Positions 17,232 to 26,861 of a stretch of 64,000 bases of DNA are shown piece by piece. Made by a program: the position numbers and the translations under genes. Numbering within the stretch: the first letter of the stretch is position 1; each line of letters opens with the position of its first letter. The notes beneath the pieces were generated by a model, which had not been told where the DNA came from, ran no database searches, and saw only the letters and a program-made list of their open reading frames with translations. Source of the stretch: Caldilineaceae bacterium SB0661_bin_34 (GTDB taxonomy: Bacteria > Chloroflexota > Anaerolineae > Caldilineales > Caldilineaceae); NCBI GenBank assembly GCA_009841145.1, contig VXMJ01000071.1, positions 1-64,000 of the forward strand, written 5' to 3'.

Positions 17232-17897
17232 CTACTGGGAGAAGCTGATCATTCGGGAGTATTCCTGGACATCCCGGGCCACCATGCAAACCAGATCCGC
17301 GAAGCGCTCGACTTCACGCGTGGCTCTGATGTACTCGTACAGAGTAGCGATCAAGTCTTCGTCGCTCGTCTCGGCCATGTGCCTGAACAGCTCCTCCTTG
17401 ACTGTTCGGTCCAGCTCATCCACTTCGTCGTCGGCGGCAATGACCCGATCAATCTGCTCCAAGTCTCCCTGCTCCCAGGCCGAAAAGGTGGCATCGTGCA
17501 TTTGCCTGGCCTTGTCGTGCATCAGGGCCAGGCCGTGCGGCAAGGGGCACGGCGGCTTGTCCATCACCCGGCGCGATGAACGGGCCAGGCCCTTGGCCTG
17601 CTGGCCCATGCGCTCCAAGTCCAACGCCACGTTGTAGTAGACAATGATGCGGCGCAGATCGTGGGCCACCGGCTGCTGTCGCGACAACAGGGTGAAGCAG
17701 CCCCGTTCGATTTCAGAACGCTTGTCGCGCATCTCCTCGTCGATGGCGTACACCGCTTCAACCGCGTCCGGATCGCGATCGGCCAGCGCCTGGAACCCCA
17801 GATCGAACTCCTCCCGCACCACCGCCGACATGATGTACAGCCGACTGCGCAGGTCGGAGAGTTGGTTGTCAAAGGTGCGTCGGATGGAGTCCGCCAT
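17232..17897 (-). CDS. phoU: Phosphate uptake regulator PhoU
   Basis: The 221-residue protein is a two-domain, all-helical PhoU protein. Each half carries the metal-binding helix pattern: DLRRIIVYYNVALDLERMG (about residues 80-98) and the second half YEYIRATREVERFADLV. PhoU links the Pst transporter to the PhoR kinase and restrains phosphate uptake when phosphate is plentiful. It lies 14 bases after pstB. Length and order match classic pst operons. Confidence 0.93.
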   Translation of the reverse strand: MADSIRRTFDNQLSDLRSRLYIMSAVVREEFDLGFQALADRDPDAVEAVYAIDEEMRDKRSEIERGCFTLLSRQQPVAHDLRRIIVYYNVALDLERMGQQAKGLARSSRRVMDKPPCPLPHGLALMHDKARQMHDATFSAWEQGDLEQIDRVIAADDEVDELDRTVKEELFRHMAETSDEDLIATLYEYIRATREVERFADLVCMVARDVQEYSRMISFSQ

Positions 17898-17911
17898 GAT
17901 GTCAATCCTGC

Positions 17912-18715
17912 CTAGCCGAAGCGGCCAGTGATGTAGTCGTTGGTGCGGGGCTCCTCCGGGCTGTCGAAGATGCGATCCGTGGGGCCGACCTCGACCAGTT
18001 CGCCGGTGCGTGTTTCAGGGATCACCGAGAAGAAGGCGGTGTAGTCCGACACGCGAGCCGCCTGCTGCATGTTGTGGGTCACAACAACGATGGTGTACTG
18101 GGCAGCCAGGTCCCGCATGAGTTCCTCGATGTGCAAGGTGGCAATCGGGTCGAGGGCCGAACAGGGTTCGTCCATCAGGACGATATCGGGCTGGACCGCA
18201 ATCGCCCTCGCGATGCAGAGGCGTTGCTGCTGGCCGCCGGACAGCGACAACCCGCTTTGGTTAAGTTTGTCCTTGACTTCGTCCCATAGCACTACCCGGC
18301 GCAGACATGCCTCCACCAGCTGTTCCATATCACCCTTGAACCCGTGGATGCGCGGTCCCCAAGCCACGTTCTCAAAAATGCTCTTGGGGAACGGATTGGG
18401 TTTCTGGAACACCATGCCGATGCGGCGGCGCACTTCGACTGGGTCCACGTCCGGACCGTAGATGTCCACGCCGCGATAGTGGACCGAACCCTCGACGCGG
18501 GCCGTATCGACCAGGTCGTTCATGCGGTTGAAGGTGCGGAGGATTGTGCTCTTGCCGCAGCCGGACGGGCCGATCATGGCGGTGATGCGGTGGGTTGGAA
18601 CCTCCAGACTGACATCCGACACCGCGTGGAAATCGCCGTACCAGACCTGCAGGTGGGATGCCGTCAGTGCGTAGCCGCCGCCTGCAGTGGTCCCGTTGAC
18701 GTGCGAAACAACCAT
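17912..18715 (-). CDS. pstB: Phosphate ABC transporter ATPase PstB
   Basis: The 267-residue ABC ATPase has Walker [10 protein letters not shown] (49-57), a Q-loop with the PstB-typical [11 protein letters not shown], signature LSGGQ (158-162) and Walker B VLMDEP (179-184), followed by the D-loop SALD and the H-loop [10 protein letters not shown]. It energises the PstCA channel for high-affinity phosphate import. It begins 6 bases after pstA. Confidence 0.96.
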   Translation of the reverse strand: MVVSHVNGTTAGGGYALTASHLQVWYGDFHAVSDVSLEVPTHRITAMIGPSGCGKSTILRTFNRMNDLVDTARVEGSVHYRGVDIYGPDVDPVEVRRRIGMVFQKPNPFPKSIFENVAWGPRIHGFKGDMEQLVEACLRRVVLWDEVKDKLNQSGLSLSGGQQQRLCIARAIAVQPDIVLMDEPCSALDPIATLHIEELMRDLAAQYTIVVVTHNMQQAARVSDYTAFFSVIPETRTGELVEVGPTDRIFDSPEEPRTNDYITGRFG

Positions 18716-18721
18716 GGCTCC

Positions 18722-20338
18722 CTACATCCGTTGAGATTCGGCGCGGTTGCGCAACAGCACTGCGGTTGCGTTTGTCACCAGCAGCAATGCCAGCAACACC
18801 AGGATGGCAGCGGCCGCGATGTTGCGAAACTCCGCTTGAGGCCGCGCCGTCCATTGATAGATTTGGATTGGCAGCACGGTGAATTTCGCGAACGGGCTGG
18901 TCGGATCGACCGAGATGAAGGTGGCCGCTCCGATTACGACCAGGGGTGCGGTTTCGCCGAGCGCCCGCGATACGGCCAGGATGGCGCCGGTCAGGATGGC
19001 GGGAACAGCCATCGGCAGGACGTGCCAGCGAACACACTGCCAGCGGGTACAGCCCACACCGTAGGCAGCCTCGCGCAGGGAATCCGGTACAGCCCGGATC
19101 GCCTCCTGTCCGTTGATGATGATGACCGGCAAAATCAACAGTCCCAGAGTCAGGCCGGCCGACAGAATCGTGCGGCCGCTGGCTTCATCCGCCGACACGG
19201 TGCCAAACAGCGAGCCGCTGGTGATTTGGGTGAGAGCGCGCACGAAAATCACCAGGCCCAACATGCCGTAGATGATTGACGGTACCCCTGCCAGGTTGTT
19301 GATGTTGGTTTCGACAATCCTGCCGAACCAATTGCGGGTGGAAAACTCCTCCAGATAGATCGCCGCACCAATGCCCAAGGGCACGGAGAAGCAGATGGTG
19401 ATGGCGATGACCCACAGCGACCCCAACAGCGCTGTGCGAATTCCCGAAATGGCCGCGTTGGCGGATTGGGGGCGCACCAGAAAACCGGGCGTCAGCCAGC
19501 TGTGGAAACTGGCAACGGCACCCTCCACATCTGCGAATGCCTTGATTTCGGCTGGTTGCACCAGGGATTCCCGCAGGTTGAAGGTCGCCAGGACCTCCGG
19601 CTCCTTGACCCGCTCCTCCACCAGCGACAGGAGGTTGGCGCGACTGCGCTCGGCCATCGGTTCGTCGCGGCCATAGCGTCGGATCAAGCCGGCCGACAGG
19701 TGGGTTTCCAGAACCGACAGGAGTTCGGCCGCACCCAGGCTGTCCAGAGTTGGCAGATCCTGGCGCGCGGCCCAGCGGCTCAGGATGCCGTCTTCGTCGA
19801 CGACCAACACCAATGAAACGCTCTCGGCGGGCCAACTCGAGACCAAGTCGGACCAGCGGCTGCCTTCGGGCAGAAGTTTCAGCAACAAGGTTTCATCAAG
19901 TTCCAGCAGGAACTCGTTGTCCTCGGACACCAGTGCGATCAAGGCCAATTTGGCATGTTGATCCCCGATTGGCACTGTCCGATAGCCATCCGGCACGGCC
20001 GGCACCAGGTTGGGCGTCAGCACCACCACGGCATTCGGATTGCCGGCCACCTCCTTCAAGGCATCCACCCGCCGTTCCGCGTGGGTGATGTGGGATCGCT
20101 CCAGCAGGACAATCAGCTGATCGCTTAACTGATCACGCACCACCACGTATCCCCAAGTGCTGTTGACCACGTTGTACAGGAGCGTGGTCAACACCAGCAG
20201 GCCAAAGACCGTGGAACACCGGATAGCCACGCGCCAAGCCCAACCCCTGCTTCGGCGCCGACGGGTATGGGATGCCTCCTCCGCACCCTCCGGCCAGCCG
20301 GCCGCGCCAGCCGTGGCCTTGTCGGCGAAGACACCCAT
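18722..20338 (-). CDS. pstA: Phosphate ABC transporter permease PstA, long form
   Basis: This permease is 538 residues, whereas most PstA proteins are about 280-300. The extra sequence sits between the first membrane helix (about 41-58) and the core permease domain (about 300-525) and forms a soluble stretch of roughly 230 residues, presumably periplasmic. Comparable long forms occur in Pseudomonas-type PstA. The core has the EAA-loop DSLREAAYGVGCTRWQC and the helices of the MetI-like fold. It shares a TGATG overlap with pstC, implying coupled translation. Confidence 0.92.
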   Translation of the reverse strand: MGVFADKATAGAAGWPEGAEEASHTRRRRSRGWAWRVAIRCSTVFGLLVLTTLLYNVVNSTWGYVVVRDQLSDQLIVLLERSHITHAERRVDALKEVAGNPNAVVVLTPNLVPAVPDGYRTVPIGDQHAKLALIALVSEDNEFLLELDETLLLKLLPEGSRWSDLVSSWPAESVSLVLVVDEDGILSRWAARQDLPTLDSLGAAELLSVLETHLSAGLIRRYGRDEPMAERSRANLLSLVEERVKEPEVLATFNLRESLVQPAEIKAFADVEGAVASFHSWLTPGFLVRPQSANAAISGIRTALLGSLWVIAITICFSVPLGIGAAIYLEEFSTRNWFGRIVETNINNLAGVPSIIYGMLGLVIFVRALTQITSGSLFGTVSADEASGRTILSAGLTLGLLILPVIIINGQEAIRAVPDSLREAAYGVGCTRWQCVRWHVLPMAVPAILTGAILAVSRALGETAPLVVIGAATFISVDPTSPFAKFTVLPIQIYQWTARPQAEFRNIAAAAILVLLALLLVTNATAVLLRNRAESQRM

Positions 20339-21336
20339 CAGTCGTACCGCTCCCTGAAGCGGCGCGCGATGGCGCGGCTGAAAATGTTGAGGCCCAACGT
20401 CATTAAAAACAGCAGGAGGCCGATGGCGAACAGGCTGTCATAGTCCAGCGAGTCGTAGCTGATGTCGCCTCCGGAGATGCGGACGATGTGACCCGTCATC
20501 GTTTCGGCAGACTGGAAGAGGTTCAGGGCCTTCAAGCCGCCCAGCGCCTCCCCCCAGCCGGCGAAGTTGCGGGGTCCTGCCCCAGCTGCCACGGCAACAA
20601 TCATCGTTTCGCCCACGGCACGGGACATGGCCACGATGAAGGCCGCGGAGATACCGGACAGAGCAGCCGGAACAACCACGCGCACGGAGGTCTCCAGCCT
20701 AGTGGCACCCAAGCCGACAGCTGCTTCGCGCAGTGCCACGGGTACCGCCCGCAAGGCGTCCTCGCTCATGGACGTCACGGTCGGCAACACGAGAACCCCG
20801 ATCACCAGCCCTGCCGATGCAATGTTGAAAATTTCAACTACTTCTATTCCAAACAGATTGCGCAGGATTGGGGTAACGAATGTCAGCGCAAAATAGCCGT
20901 AGACCACAGTTGGGATTCCGGCCAAAACCTCCAGAACGGGTTTGAGAATACGGCGCGCCCGGGCGTCTGCATACTCGCTTAGATAAATGGCAATGAGGAG
21001 TCCCAGGGGCAGGGCCAGGGCCATGGCGATCAGGCTGGCCCCCATGGTGGCGTTGACGAGCGGCCAAATGCCGAACTGAAGGGTCTGAGGCTGCCAGGTC
21101 CAGCTGGTCAGGAACTCCGTCAGTCGGACTTCCGGCCGCCGGAAGAAAAGGAGGGCCTCCTGTCCCAGCATGTACACAATGCCGATTGTCGTGAGGATCG
21201 AGATGGCGCCACACAACCAGAGCGCGCCATGCATGAACTGCTCAAACGGTCGGCGGCGCCTGGCCAGTTCCTTCCGGACACCCACCTCCATGCCAAGGCC
21301 ACCGGTCAGGAGTTCGGCTCCAGGTTTTACGCTCAT
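20338..21336 (-). CDS. pstC: Phosphate ABC transporter permease PstC
   Basis: The 332-residue permease has an N-terminal cytoplasmic stretch, a first helix (about 40-60), and the MetI-like core. The core includes IYLSEYADARARRILKP, VLAGIPTVVYGYFAL (typical of PstC) and the EAA loop VALREAAVGLGATRLET. ATG 21336 is chosen since the upstream open frame has no family similarity and runs across the pstS-pstC spacer. The product forms the membrane channel with PstA. Confidence 0.94.
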   Translation of the reverse strand: MSVKPGAELLTGGLGMEVGVRKELARRRRPFEQFMHGALWLCGAISILTTIGIVYMLGQEALLFFRRPEVRLTEFLTSWTWQPQTLQFGIWPLVNATMGASLIAMALALPLGLLIAIYLSEYADARARRILKPVLEVLAGIPTVVYGYFALTFVTPILRNLFGIEVVEIFNIASAGLVIGVLVLPTVTSMSEDALRAVPVALREAAVGLGATRLETSVRVVVPAALSGISAAFIVAMSRAVGETMIVAVAAGAGPRNFAGWGEALGGLKALNLFQSAETMTGHIVRISGGDISYDSLDYDSLFAIGLLLFLMTLGLNIFSRAIARRFRERYD

Positions 21337-21388
21337 GGATGCTCGCACCCAGTCCCAGGAACAGTCAGCGCAGATCGTAACAAAGGGA

Positions 21389-21422
21389 GGGGCGGATTGG
21401 CTCCGCCGGAACCGACCGCCCC
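21389..21422 (-). promoter_or_regulatory. Alternative hairpins in the pstS-pstC spacer
   Basis: GGCGGA (21391-21396) can pair with TCCGCC (21402-21407) around a 5-base loop, or GGGGCGG (21389-21395) with CCGCCCC (21416-21422). These two structures exclude each other. The site is just downstream of pstS, where a hairpin could protect the binding-protein mRNA or cause partial termination before pstC. There is no U tract. Confidence 0.35.
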
Positions 21423-21469
21423 ATGGGCTACCGTCAAATTGTGTTTGAAAACGGTATCCAGCAGCCGTC

Positions 21470-22474
21470 CTACTCCTGCATGGCCATCTTCCAGCCATCG
21501 ATCGCCGTCTGCATGTCGGTTGCGGAGGCCGGGAAATAACCCACATCCACGATTTCCTCGTTCACGTAGCTGAGTACGAAGTTGAGGAAGTCGGCTACCT
21601 GCTGCTTCTCATGGAAAATGCTGGCGGTCGTGTACATGAACAGGGGACGGGCCAACGGGTAGGATGCGTTGTCCACGTTGTCGGCGGTGGCTTCCACACC
21701 GTTGATGGACAGAACCTTCAAGGTGTCGGCGTTTTCCTGGTAGAAGGCGTAACCAAAGTAGCCAATGGCAAAGGAGCTGCCCAGCACGCCCTGTACCAGG
21801 ACGTTGTCATCCTCGCTCAACTGAAGTTCGGACGCAGCCAGGATCGGTTCCGGGTTCTTGTCAAACACCTCTTCCACGAAGTAGTCGAATGTGCCGCTGT
21901 CGGTACCCGGGCTGAAGCGCTGGATGGGTTCGCTGGGCCAGTCCGCGTTCACGTCCGACCAGTTGGCCGCCGTGGAGAAGATCATGGCCAATTCCTCCAT
22001 GGATACGTCCGTCAGGAAGTCGTTCTCACCGCTAACGACAATCGCCAGAGCATCGGTGCCCACACGCAGTTCGATGGGAGCGCGTTCGATGGCATTGCAA
22101 CTCTCCACTTCGCTGTCCTTGATGGGGCGCGAAGCGTTGGAAACGTCAGTCTCGCCGGCTACACAGAAGCGCTCGAAGCCGGCACCGCTACCGATGCTGG
22201 AGATCGAGATGCTGCCGTCATAGCCCTCGTCCACGAACCGTTCCGCCATGCGTTCGGCGAGAGGGTACACCGTAGAACTACCGGCAATGATGATCTCTCC
22301 CGTGACAGCCATGGGATCAACCATCGGAAGACCGGCGGGCCCCATTTCCATCGGTTCTTCCTCGGCAACCGGCGCCTCCTCGGATTCCGGCTCGGGTGCC
22401 ACAGCCGGTCGGGATCCACAGGCGGCCAGCATCGCTACCAGCAACAACAGGGCTACGACCAACTGTTTGCGCAT
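21470..22474 (-). CDS. pstS: Phosphate-binding lipoprotein PstS
   Basis: The 334-residue protein has a lipoprotein signal peptide ending in LAAC (Cys19), a Pro/Glu-rich linker, and a type II periplasmic binding fold with phosphate-binding patterns GSSTVYPLAERMAE, GSGAGFERFC and GTDSGTFDYFVEEVF. It binds phosphate outside the membrane and delivers it to PstCA. ATG 22474 has a GGAGAG ribosome site 5 bases upstream. It is the first gene of the pstSCAB-phoU-arsC operon, so the main, probably phosphate-controlled promoter should lie in 22475-22650. I could not make out a convincing Pho box there. Confidence 0.93.
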   Translation of the reverse strand: MRKQLVVALLLLVAMLAACGSRPAVAPEPESEEAPVAEEEPMEMGPAGLPMVDPMAVTGEIIIAGSSTVYPLAERMAERFVDEGYDGSISISSIGSGAGFERFCVAGETDVSNASRPIKDSEVESCNAIERAPIELRVGTDALAIVVSGENDFLTDVSMEELAMIFSTAANWSDVNADWPSEPIQRFSPGTDSGTFDYFVEEVFDKNPEPILAASELQLSEDDNVLVQGVLGSSFAIGYFGYAFYQENADTLKVLSINGVEATADNVDNASYPLARPLFMYTTASIFHEKQQVADFLNFVLSYVNEEIVDVGYFPASATDMQTAIDGWKMAMQE

Positions 22475-22957
22475 TTGATCTCTCCAATGAGAAGCGGTTG
22501 GATACACCGGGAGTATGTCGGCTTTCCGGCCCACATGCGCGCAAGGTTTGGCAAGTTAATTAGTGGACTTTCACAAACCGGGATGGCCGCTTCGCTGGTG
22601 GACAGCCCGAAGTTCCAGCCGATCGGAGCATGGAGCCTGTGAAAGAGCAGCCTGTCCTTACGGTGCCGATGCCGAATCCCCAGAAACCGATGCAGCTTGG
22701 CTCAAACCCTTGCGATACCGGGGCAGCGCCGAACTTGCACCGTGAACGCACAAGAGACCAGCCCACTGTCCGGTATGACGTTGCGCTTCCAAACGCGCCT
22801 GCCGCAGAAGTCATCGTCCAAGGCAAAACGATCCTGCCCAAGGCATTTGGTCGCATGGTCCCGATGGCCTACGCTATAATCGGCCGTCCGAGCATTCAGT
22901 GCCCAATCGTCTTACTGGTCCGCCCTTGAGGCGTCGTTCACCCTTTTCCGATCCGAC
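22475..22957. other. Divergent intergenic region, pstS / sugar ABC operon
   Basis: This spacer must hold the promoters of both operons. On the plus strand TATAAT at 22875-22880 lies about 78 bases before the first permease ATG, without a clear -35. On the minus strand the pstS side is AT-richer around 22555-22565. No gene is convincing here. Confidence 0.4.
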
Positions 22958-23857
22958 ATGGCCGCCAAGCTGTCCGGTTTGCAACGCAAGGAAGAACTGG
23001 CAGGTTACCTGTTCATCCTGCCCAACCTGATCGGTTTCCTGGTCTTCCTGGTTTTCCCAATTCTGGCTGCGATCTACCTCACCTTCACCGAATGGGAGTT
23101 GAGCGCGCCCCCCACCTTCGCCGGCTTGGCAAATTTCCGGGCCATGATCGGCGACGACATTTTCCTCAAGGCATTCGGCAACACCTTCTACTACGCTTTC
23201 GTAGCCGTTCCCACCGGGGTCTTCCTGGCGTTTGTCCTGGCACTGGGTGTCAACCGGCCCATGCGAGGGGTGTTTGCCTTTCGGCTCATTTACTTCCTGC
23301 CACACGTCACCCTGACCGTGGCCGCCGCCATCGTCTGGGCCTGGATCTATCACCCGGAATTCGGGATCATCAACTACCTGCTCAGCCTGATTGGCATCCA
23401 GGGCCCCAACTGGCTTTTCAACAGCAAGTCCGCCATGCCCGCCCTGATCATCATGAGCAACTGGAAGGGCATCGGCTACGCAATGCTGATTTTCCTGGCA
23501 GGGCTGCAGGGCGTTCCGGCCGAGCTGTACGAGGCGGCCGTGATGGACGGTGCCAACGGTTGGTACAGGCTGGTCAAGATCACGATCCCCATGCTGTCGC
23601 CGACAACATTTTTTGTGCTGACCACCTCGTTCATCGGCGCTTTCCAAGGCTTCGACCAGTTCTACATCATGACCAACGGAGGACCGTCGTTTGCCACCAC
23701 GACCCTGGTCCTGCACATCTTCAACAACGGCTTCCGCTACTTCAAGATGGGCTACGCCTCTTCCATGGCCTTCGTGCTGTTCCTCTGTATTCTGTTCATC
23801 ACGCTGATTCAGTGGACCTCCGCCAAAACCTGGGTGCACGGGTTTACGCAGGACTGA
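22958..23857 (+). CDS. Sugar ABC transporter permease, MalF/UgpA type
   Basis: The 299-residue protein has six predicted membrane helices and the cytoplasmic EAA loop EAAVMDGANGWYRLVKITIP that contacts the ATPase. It belongs to the carbohydrate uptake 1 (CUT1) permeases that work as heterodimers with a MalG-type partner, encoded 32 bases downstream. No ATPase gene is in the operon, which is usual for CUT1 systems that share a common MsmK-like ATPase. The cargo is probably an oligosaccharide or glycoside. Confidence 0.9.
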   Translation: MAAKLSGLQRKEELAGYLFILPNLIGFLVFLVFPILAAIYLTFTEWELSAPPTFAGLANFRAMIGDDIFLKAFGNTFYYAFVAVPTGVFLAFVLALGVNRPMRGVFAFRLIYFLPHVTLTVAAAIVWAWIYHPEFGIINYLLSLIGIQGPNWLFNSKSAMPALIIMSNWKGIGYAMLIFLAGLQGVPAELYEAAVMDGANGWYRLVKITIPMLSPTTFFVLTTSFIGAFQGFDQFYIMTNGGPSFATTTLVLHIFNNGFRYFKMGYASSMAFVLFLCILFITLIQWTSAKTWVHGFTQD

Positions 23858-23889
23858 TCACCTAGCCCGAGCCAACTGCCACAACTCCC

Positions 23890-24795
23890 ATGAAAGCCGA
23901 AGCCGTCCAACCCGAACGGATTGCCGTCCCGGCCGGCACGCGGTCGATGGCCGGCCTGGGCCGCAGAACCCAGACGCTGCTCGTTGACGTGGTGGCATGG
24001 GCCGGCCTGCTCGTTGGCAGCATCATCTTCATCCTGCCGTTCTTCTGGATGGTCTCCAGTTCCTTCAAGGAATTCGGCGGCCTGTTCAACTTTCCACCCA
24101 CGTTCATCCCGAGCACGTGGCAGTGGACAAATTACCTTGAGATTTGGCGGCGGCTGCCGTTCCACCTGTTCTTCCGCAACAGCTTCTTCGTCTCCTCCCT
24201 GGAGACGGCCGGGGTCCTGTTCACCTCGTCCCTGGCCGGCTACGCGTTCGCCCGCCTGCGGTTCCGCCACCGGGACACCATCTTCCTGATCTACCTCTCC
24301 ACGATGATGGTGCCGTTTGCGGTCCGGATGATCCCGCTGTTCGTGCTGATGCGTACATTCCAGTGGGTGGACCAGTTGCAGGCCCTAATCATCCCGGGCA
24401 TGTTCAGCGCTTGGGGTACGTTCCTGATGCGGCAGTTCATGCTCACCATTCCCAGGGAACTTGAGGACGCCGGCCTGATCGACGGCGCCAGCTTCTTCCA
24501 GATCTACTACCGCATCATCCTGCCGCTCACCGGGCCGGCCTTGGCCACCCTGGGCATCTTCACCTTCATGGACAGCTGGAACGCCTTTCTCTGGCCGCTG
24601 ATCATCATCAGCAGCATGGAAAAGAAGACGATTTCGCTGGGCATGGCGGCCTTCCGGGGCATGACCGCCATGAGAACCCCCTGGCACCTTGTGATGGCCG
24701 CATCGGTCGTCAGTGTCCTGCCGATCATGGTGCTGTTCCTGGTCGGCCAGAAATACTATGTGCGTGGCATTGTCACCACCGGACTGAAAGGTTAG
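23890..24795 (+). CDS. Sugar ABC transporter permease, MalG/UgpE type
   Basis: The 301-residue partner permease has an extended cytoplasmic N-terminus, six helices, the EAA loop EDAGLIDGASFFQIYYRIIL and the C-terminal YYVRGIVTTGLKG that is characteristic of MalG-type proteins. It pairs with the permease encoded just upstream to form the membrane channel. Its stop is followed after 9 bases by a lipoprotein gene. Confidence 0.9.
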   Translation: MKAEAVQPERIAVPAGTRSMAGLGRRTQTLLVDVVAWAGLLVGSIIFILPFFWMVSSSFKEFGGLFNFPPTFIPSTWQWTNYLEIWRRLPFHLFFRNSFFVSSLETAGVLFTSSLAGYAFARLRFRHRDTIFLIYLSTMMVPFAVRMIPLFVLMRTFQWVDQLQALIIPGMFSAWGTFLMRQFMLTIPRELEDAGLIDGASFFQIYYRIILPLTGPALATLGIFTFMDSWNAFLWPLIIISSMEKKTISLGMAAFRGMTAMRTPWHLVMAASVVSVLPIMVLFLVGQKYYVRGIVTTGLKG

Positions 24796-24804
24796 CGAAA
24801 ATCC

Positions 24805-25332
24805 ATGGCCGCCGTTCCGCGCATCATCTGGCCCCTGTTTCTCTGCCTCGCTGCGGCACTGGTAGCCGCGGCATGCGGAGGCGGCGACGGCGCCGAAGCG
24901 GCGGATGCCGACGCGATCGACCTGAGCGCGACCATCGAAGGTGATGGTTGGAAGGTCAACCTAGCCGATGCTCCGGAAAAGCACCTGATCCTGGGCAAGG
25001 GCAATATCACCTATCAAGCCGAGGACGGGAACATCTATCTCCTCGTGTTCCTTGATCTCTCCAATACGGGAACAGTCCTCAAGGTTGTGGACCGTAGCCT
25101 GCTCCAAGTCAGGGACGCGGCTGGCAACGAGTACAGTGCCAGCATCTCGGCCCATCAGGTTGCATACCTGGAACAGGATGGGAGCAAGGAGGGTTACTCC
25201 ATTGTGTTGGACAGCCCCCTGCAACCGGGCAAGAGCCGCCGCGGCGTGGTCACCTTCCTGGTCCCGGACAGTGCCACAGGCCTGCAGCTCATGTTCAGGG
25301 GCTTCGACGGAACCATTGCACTCGGATTTTGA
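24805..25332 (+). CDS. Lipoprotein with DUF4352-like domain
   Basis: The 175-residue protein has a lipoprotein signal peptide (hydrophobic residues 8-24, then LVAAACGGG with the lipid-carrying Cys). The mature part looks like an immunoglobulin-like beta sandwich of the DUF4352 kind: YLLVFLDLSNTGT, LLQVRDAAGNEY, LQPGKSRRGVVTFLVP. Such domains are usually extracytoplasmic and of unknown role. Its position between the permeases and the solute-binding protein, with short spacers, suggests an accessory role in the sugar uptake system, but this is context only. Confidence 0.65.
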   Translation: MAAVPRIIWPLFLCLAAALVAAACGGGDGAEAADADAIDLSATIEGDGWKVNLADAPEKHLILGKGNITYQAEDGNIYLLVFLDLSNTGTVLKVVDRSLLQVRDAAGNEYSASISAHQVAYLEQDGSKEGYSIVLDSPLQPGKSRRGVVTFLVPDSATGLQLMFRGFDGTIALGF

Positions 25333-25401
25333 CGCGCTCCCCCTTGGGAGCTCTGCCCTAGTTTTGACAACGTCCGTTTTTTGAACCGGGAGGTAGTGAC
25401 G

Positions 25402-26838
25402 ATGGACGAGAAGAGAAGGTACCTGCTGAGCCGGAGGCGTTTCCTGCAGGTGGGTGCCGCAGCTTCGACTGTGGCACTGGCCGCCTGCGTGGCCCCCACG
25501 GCACCGGCGGCGGAGGACATGGCCGCGGGTGAAGCGGTCGATTCCGAAGCCGCGGCCCGTTGGCTCACCGGTATGGGTGACCGGGATGCAACCGGGGACT
25601 TCAAGATCATGAGCTGGGAGGATGAAGGAGAGATCCGGAAGTTCCTGCTCCACATCAACGAGTTCTTCGACGCCTTCTATCCGGGCCTGGAGCCCGAGGT
25701 GGAGTGGGGCATCCCATGGGGCGAGTACTGGACCAAGCTCCCGACCCTGATGGCGGCGGGCACCCCGCCCGACATGGCCTGGCAGCACCAGTCCCGCGGT
25801 CAGGTATTCCCGTCCAAGGGCTGGTCGGTCGACCTGACCGACTACCTGAACGCCTATCCGCCCGATGGCTGGCCGGACGACTGGTGGGAGGCTTCGGTCA
25901 AGACCATGAGCTGGAACGGCACGGTCTACGCCATCCCCTACGATTGGGCCACGATCGGCATCTACGCCAACCGAGGTCTTCTGGACGACGTCGTGGGCGG
26001 CTATCCGGCCGATCCGGACTGGACGTGGAACGACTTCGTGGAAACCGCGATTGCCGTCACCGGCGAGGACGACAATGGCATGCCCGTCTGGGGCGCCAAC
26101 ATTGGTCCCGGAGCCAGCACGGTTTGGAACATAGCCCAGGCCTTCGGCGGCTGGTACTTCAACGACGACATGTCGGAGGCCAGCTTCACCAATGACGGCG
26201 TGGTCACGGCGGCGAATCTGCTGTGGGACTTGCGCTGGAAGCACCGTGCCATGCCAACCCCCGAAGACACGCAGTCGATGGGCCTGACCAGCGAGTTCGC
26301 GTTCGCCTCCGGGCGCGTTGCGATGCACCGGGCGCTGAACGACACTGCCTTCCGCATGGAAGAGGCCATCTCGGGCACCGACAACCCGTTCCCCTGGGGC
26401 GTCTACGCCTGGCCGCGGGGCCCCGAAGGCCGAGTGGCCTTCGCCGGCAACTCCGGCTGGTTCGTGCCGACCGGCTCCCGCTATCCGGACACCGCCTACG
26501 AGTTGATCCGCTACGGCCTGTCCAACCCGGACCTGCTGCCGACCACCGGGGTCATGGGCAGCATGATCGTGTCCCGCAAGTCCTTCTGGGAATGGGGCCT
26601 GCCGCAGGGTGAGACCGCGGAGTTGATCCCGAACTTCCAGAATGTCTTCGTGGACATTCCGGCCGAGAACCAGAGCACGTTCCCCTACTGGCCCGGATAC
26701 CAGGAATGGGACGCCATCTGGCTCAAGCACATGGATCCGATCTTCACCGAGGGTCAGGAAGGGCTGGAAGAGGCCCTGCAGGCCCTTGAGGACGAGACCA
26801 ACGAGTTCCTGGCAGCCGAAATGGAAGCCAGTTCCTAG
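25402..26838 (+). CDS. Extracellular sugar-binding protein, Tat-exported lipoprotein
   Basis: The 478-residue protein begins with a twin-arginine motif SRRRFLQ (residues 10-16), a hydrophobic stretch and a lipobox LAAC (Cys29), so it is probably folded before export and then anchored to the membrane. The mature part matches family 1 extracellular solute-binding proteins (MalE-like), with many surface aromatic residues expected for sugar stacking. ATG 25402 is preceded by GGGAGG at a good distance. It closes the operon and is followed by a strong terminator. It should deliver the sugar to the two permeases upstream. Confidence 0.88.
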   Translation: MDEKRRYLLSRRRFLQVGAAASTVALAACVAPTAPAAEDMAAGEAVDSEAAARWLTGMGDRDATGDFKIMSWEDEGEIRKFLLHINEFFDAFYPGLEPEVEWGIPWGEYWTKLPTLMAAGTPPDMAWQHQSRGQVFPSKGWSVDLTDYLNAYPPDGWPDDWWEASVKTMSWNGTVYAIPYDWATIGIYANRGLLDDVVGGYPADPDWTWNDFVETAIAVTGEDDNGMPVWGANIGPGASTVWNIAQAFGGWYFNDDMSEASFTNDGVVTAANLLWDLRWKHRAMPTPEDTQSMGLTSEFAFASGRVAMHRALNDTAFRMEEAISGTDNPFPWGVYAWPRGPEGRVAFAGNSGWFVPTGSRYPDTAYELIRYGLSNPDLLPTTGVMGSMIVSRKSFWEWGLPQGETAELIPNFQNVFVDIPAENQSTFPYWPGYQEWDAIWLKHMDPIFTEGQEGLEEALQALEDETNEFLAAEMEASS

Positions 26839-26861
26839 TATCCTCGTTGCCGAGGTAACAG

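Noticed and set aside
22475-22650. Pho box upstream of pstS
   Set aside because: Expected from the operon, but I could not find the pair of direct repeats that defines one.
24961-26730. 589-codon minus-strand open frame
   Set aside because: It lies opposite a clear solute-binding protein gene and the lipoprotein; it has no domain, and GC-rich third positions of the real genes keep the antisense frame open.
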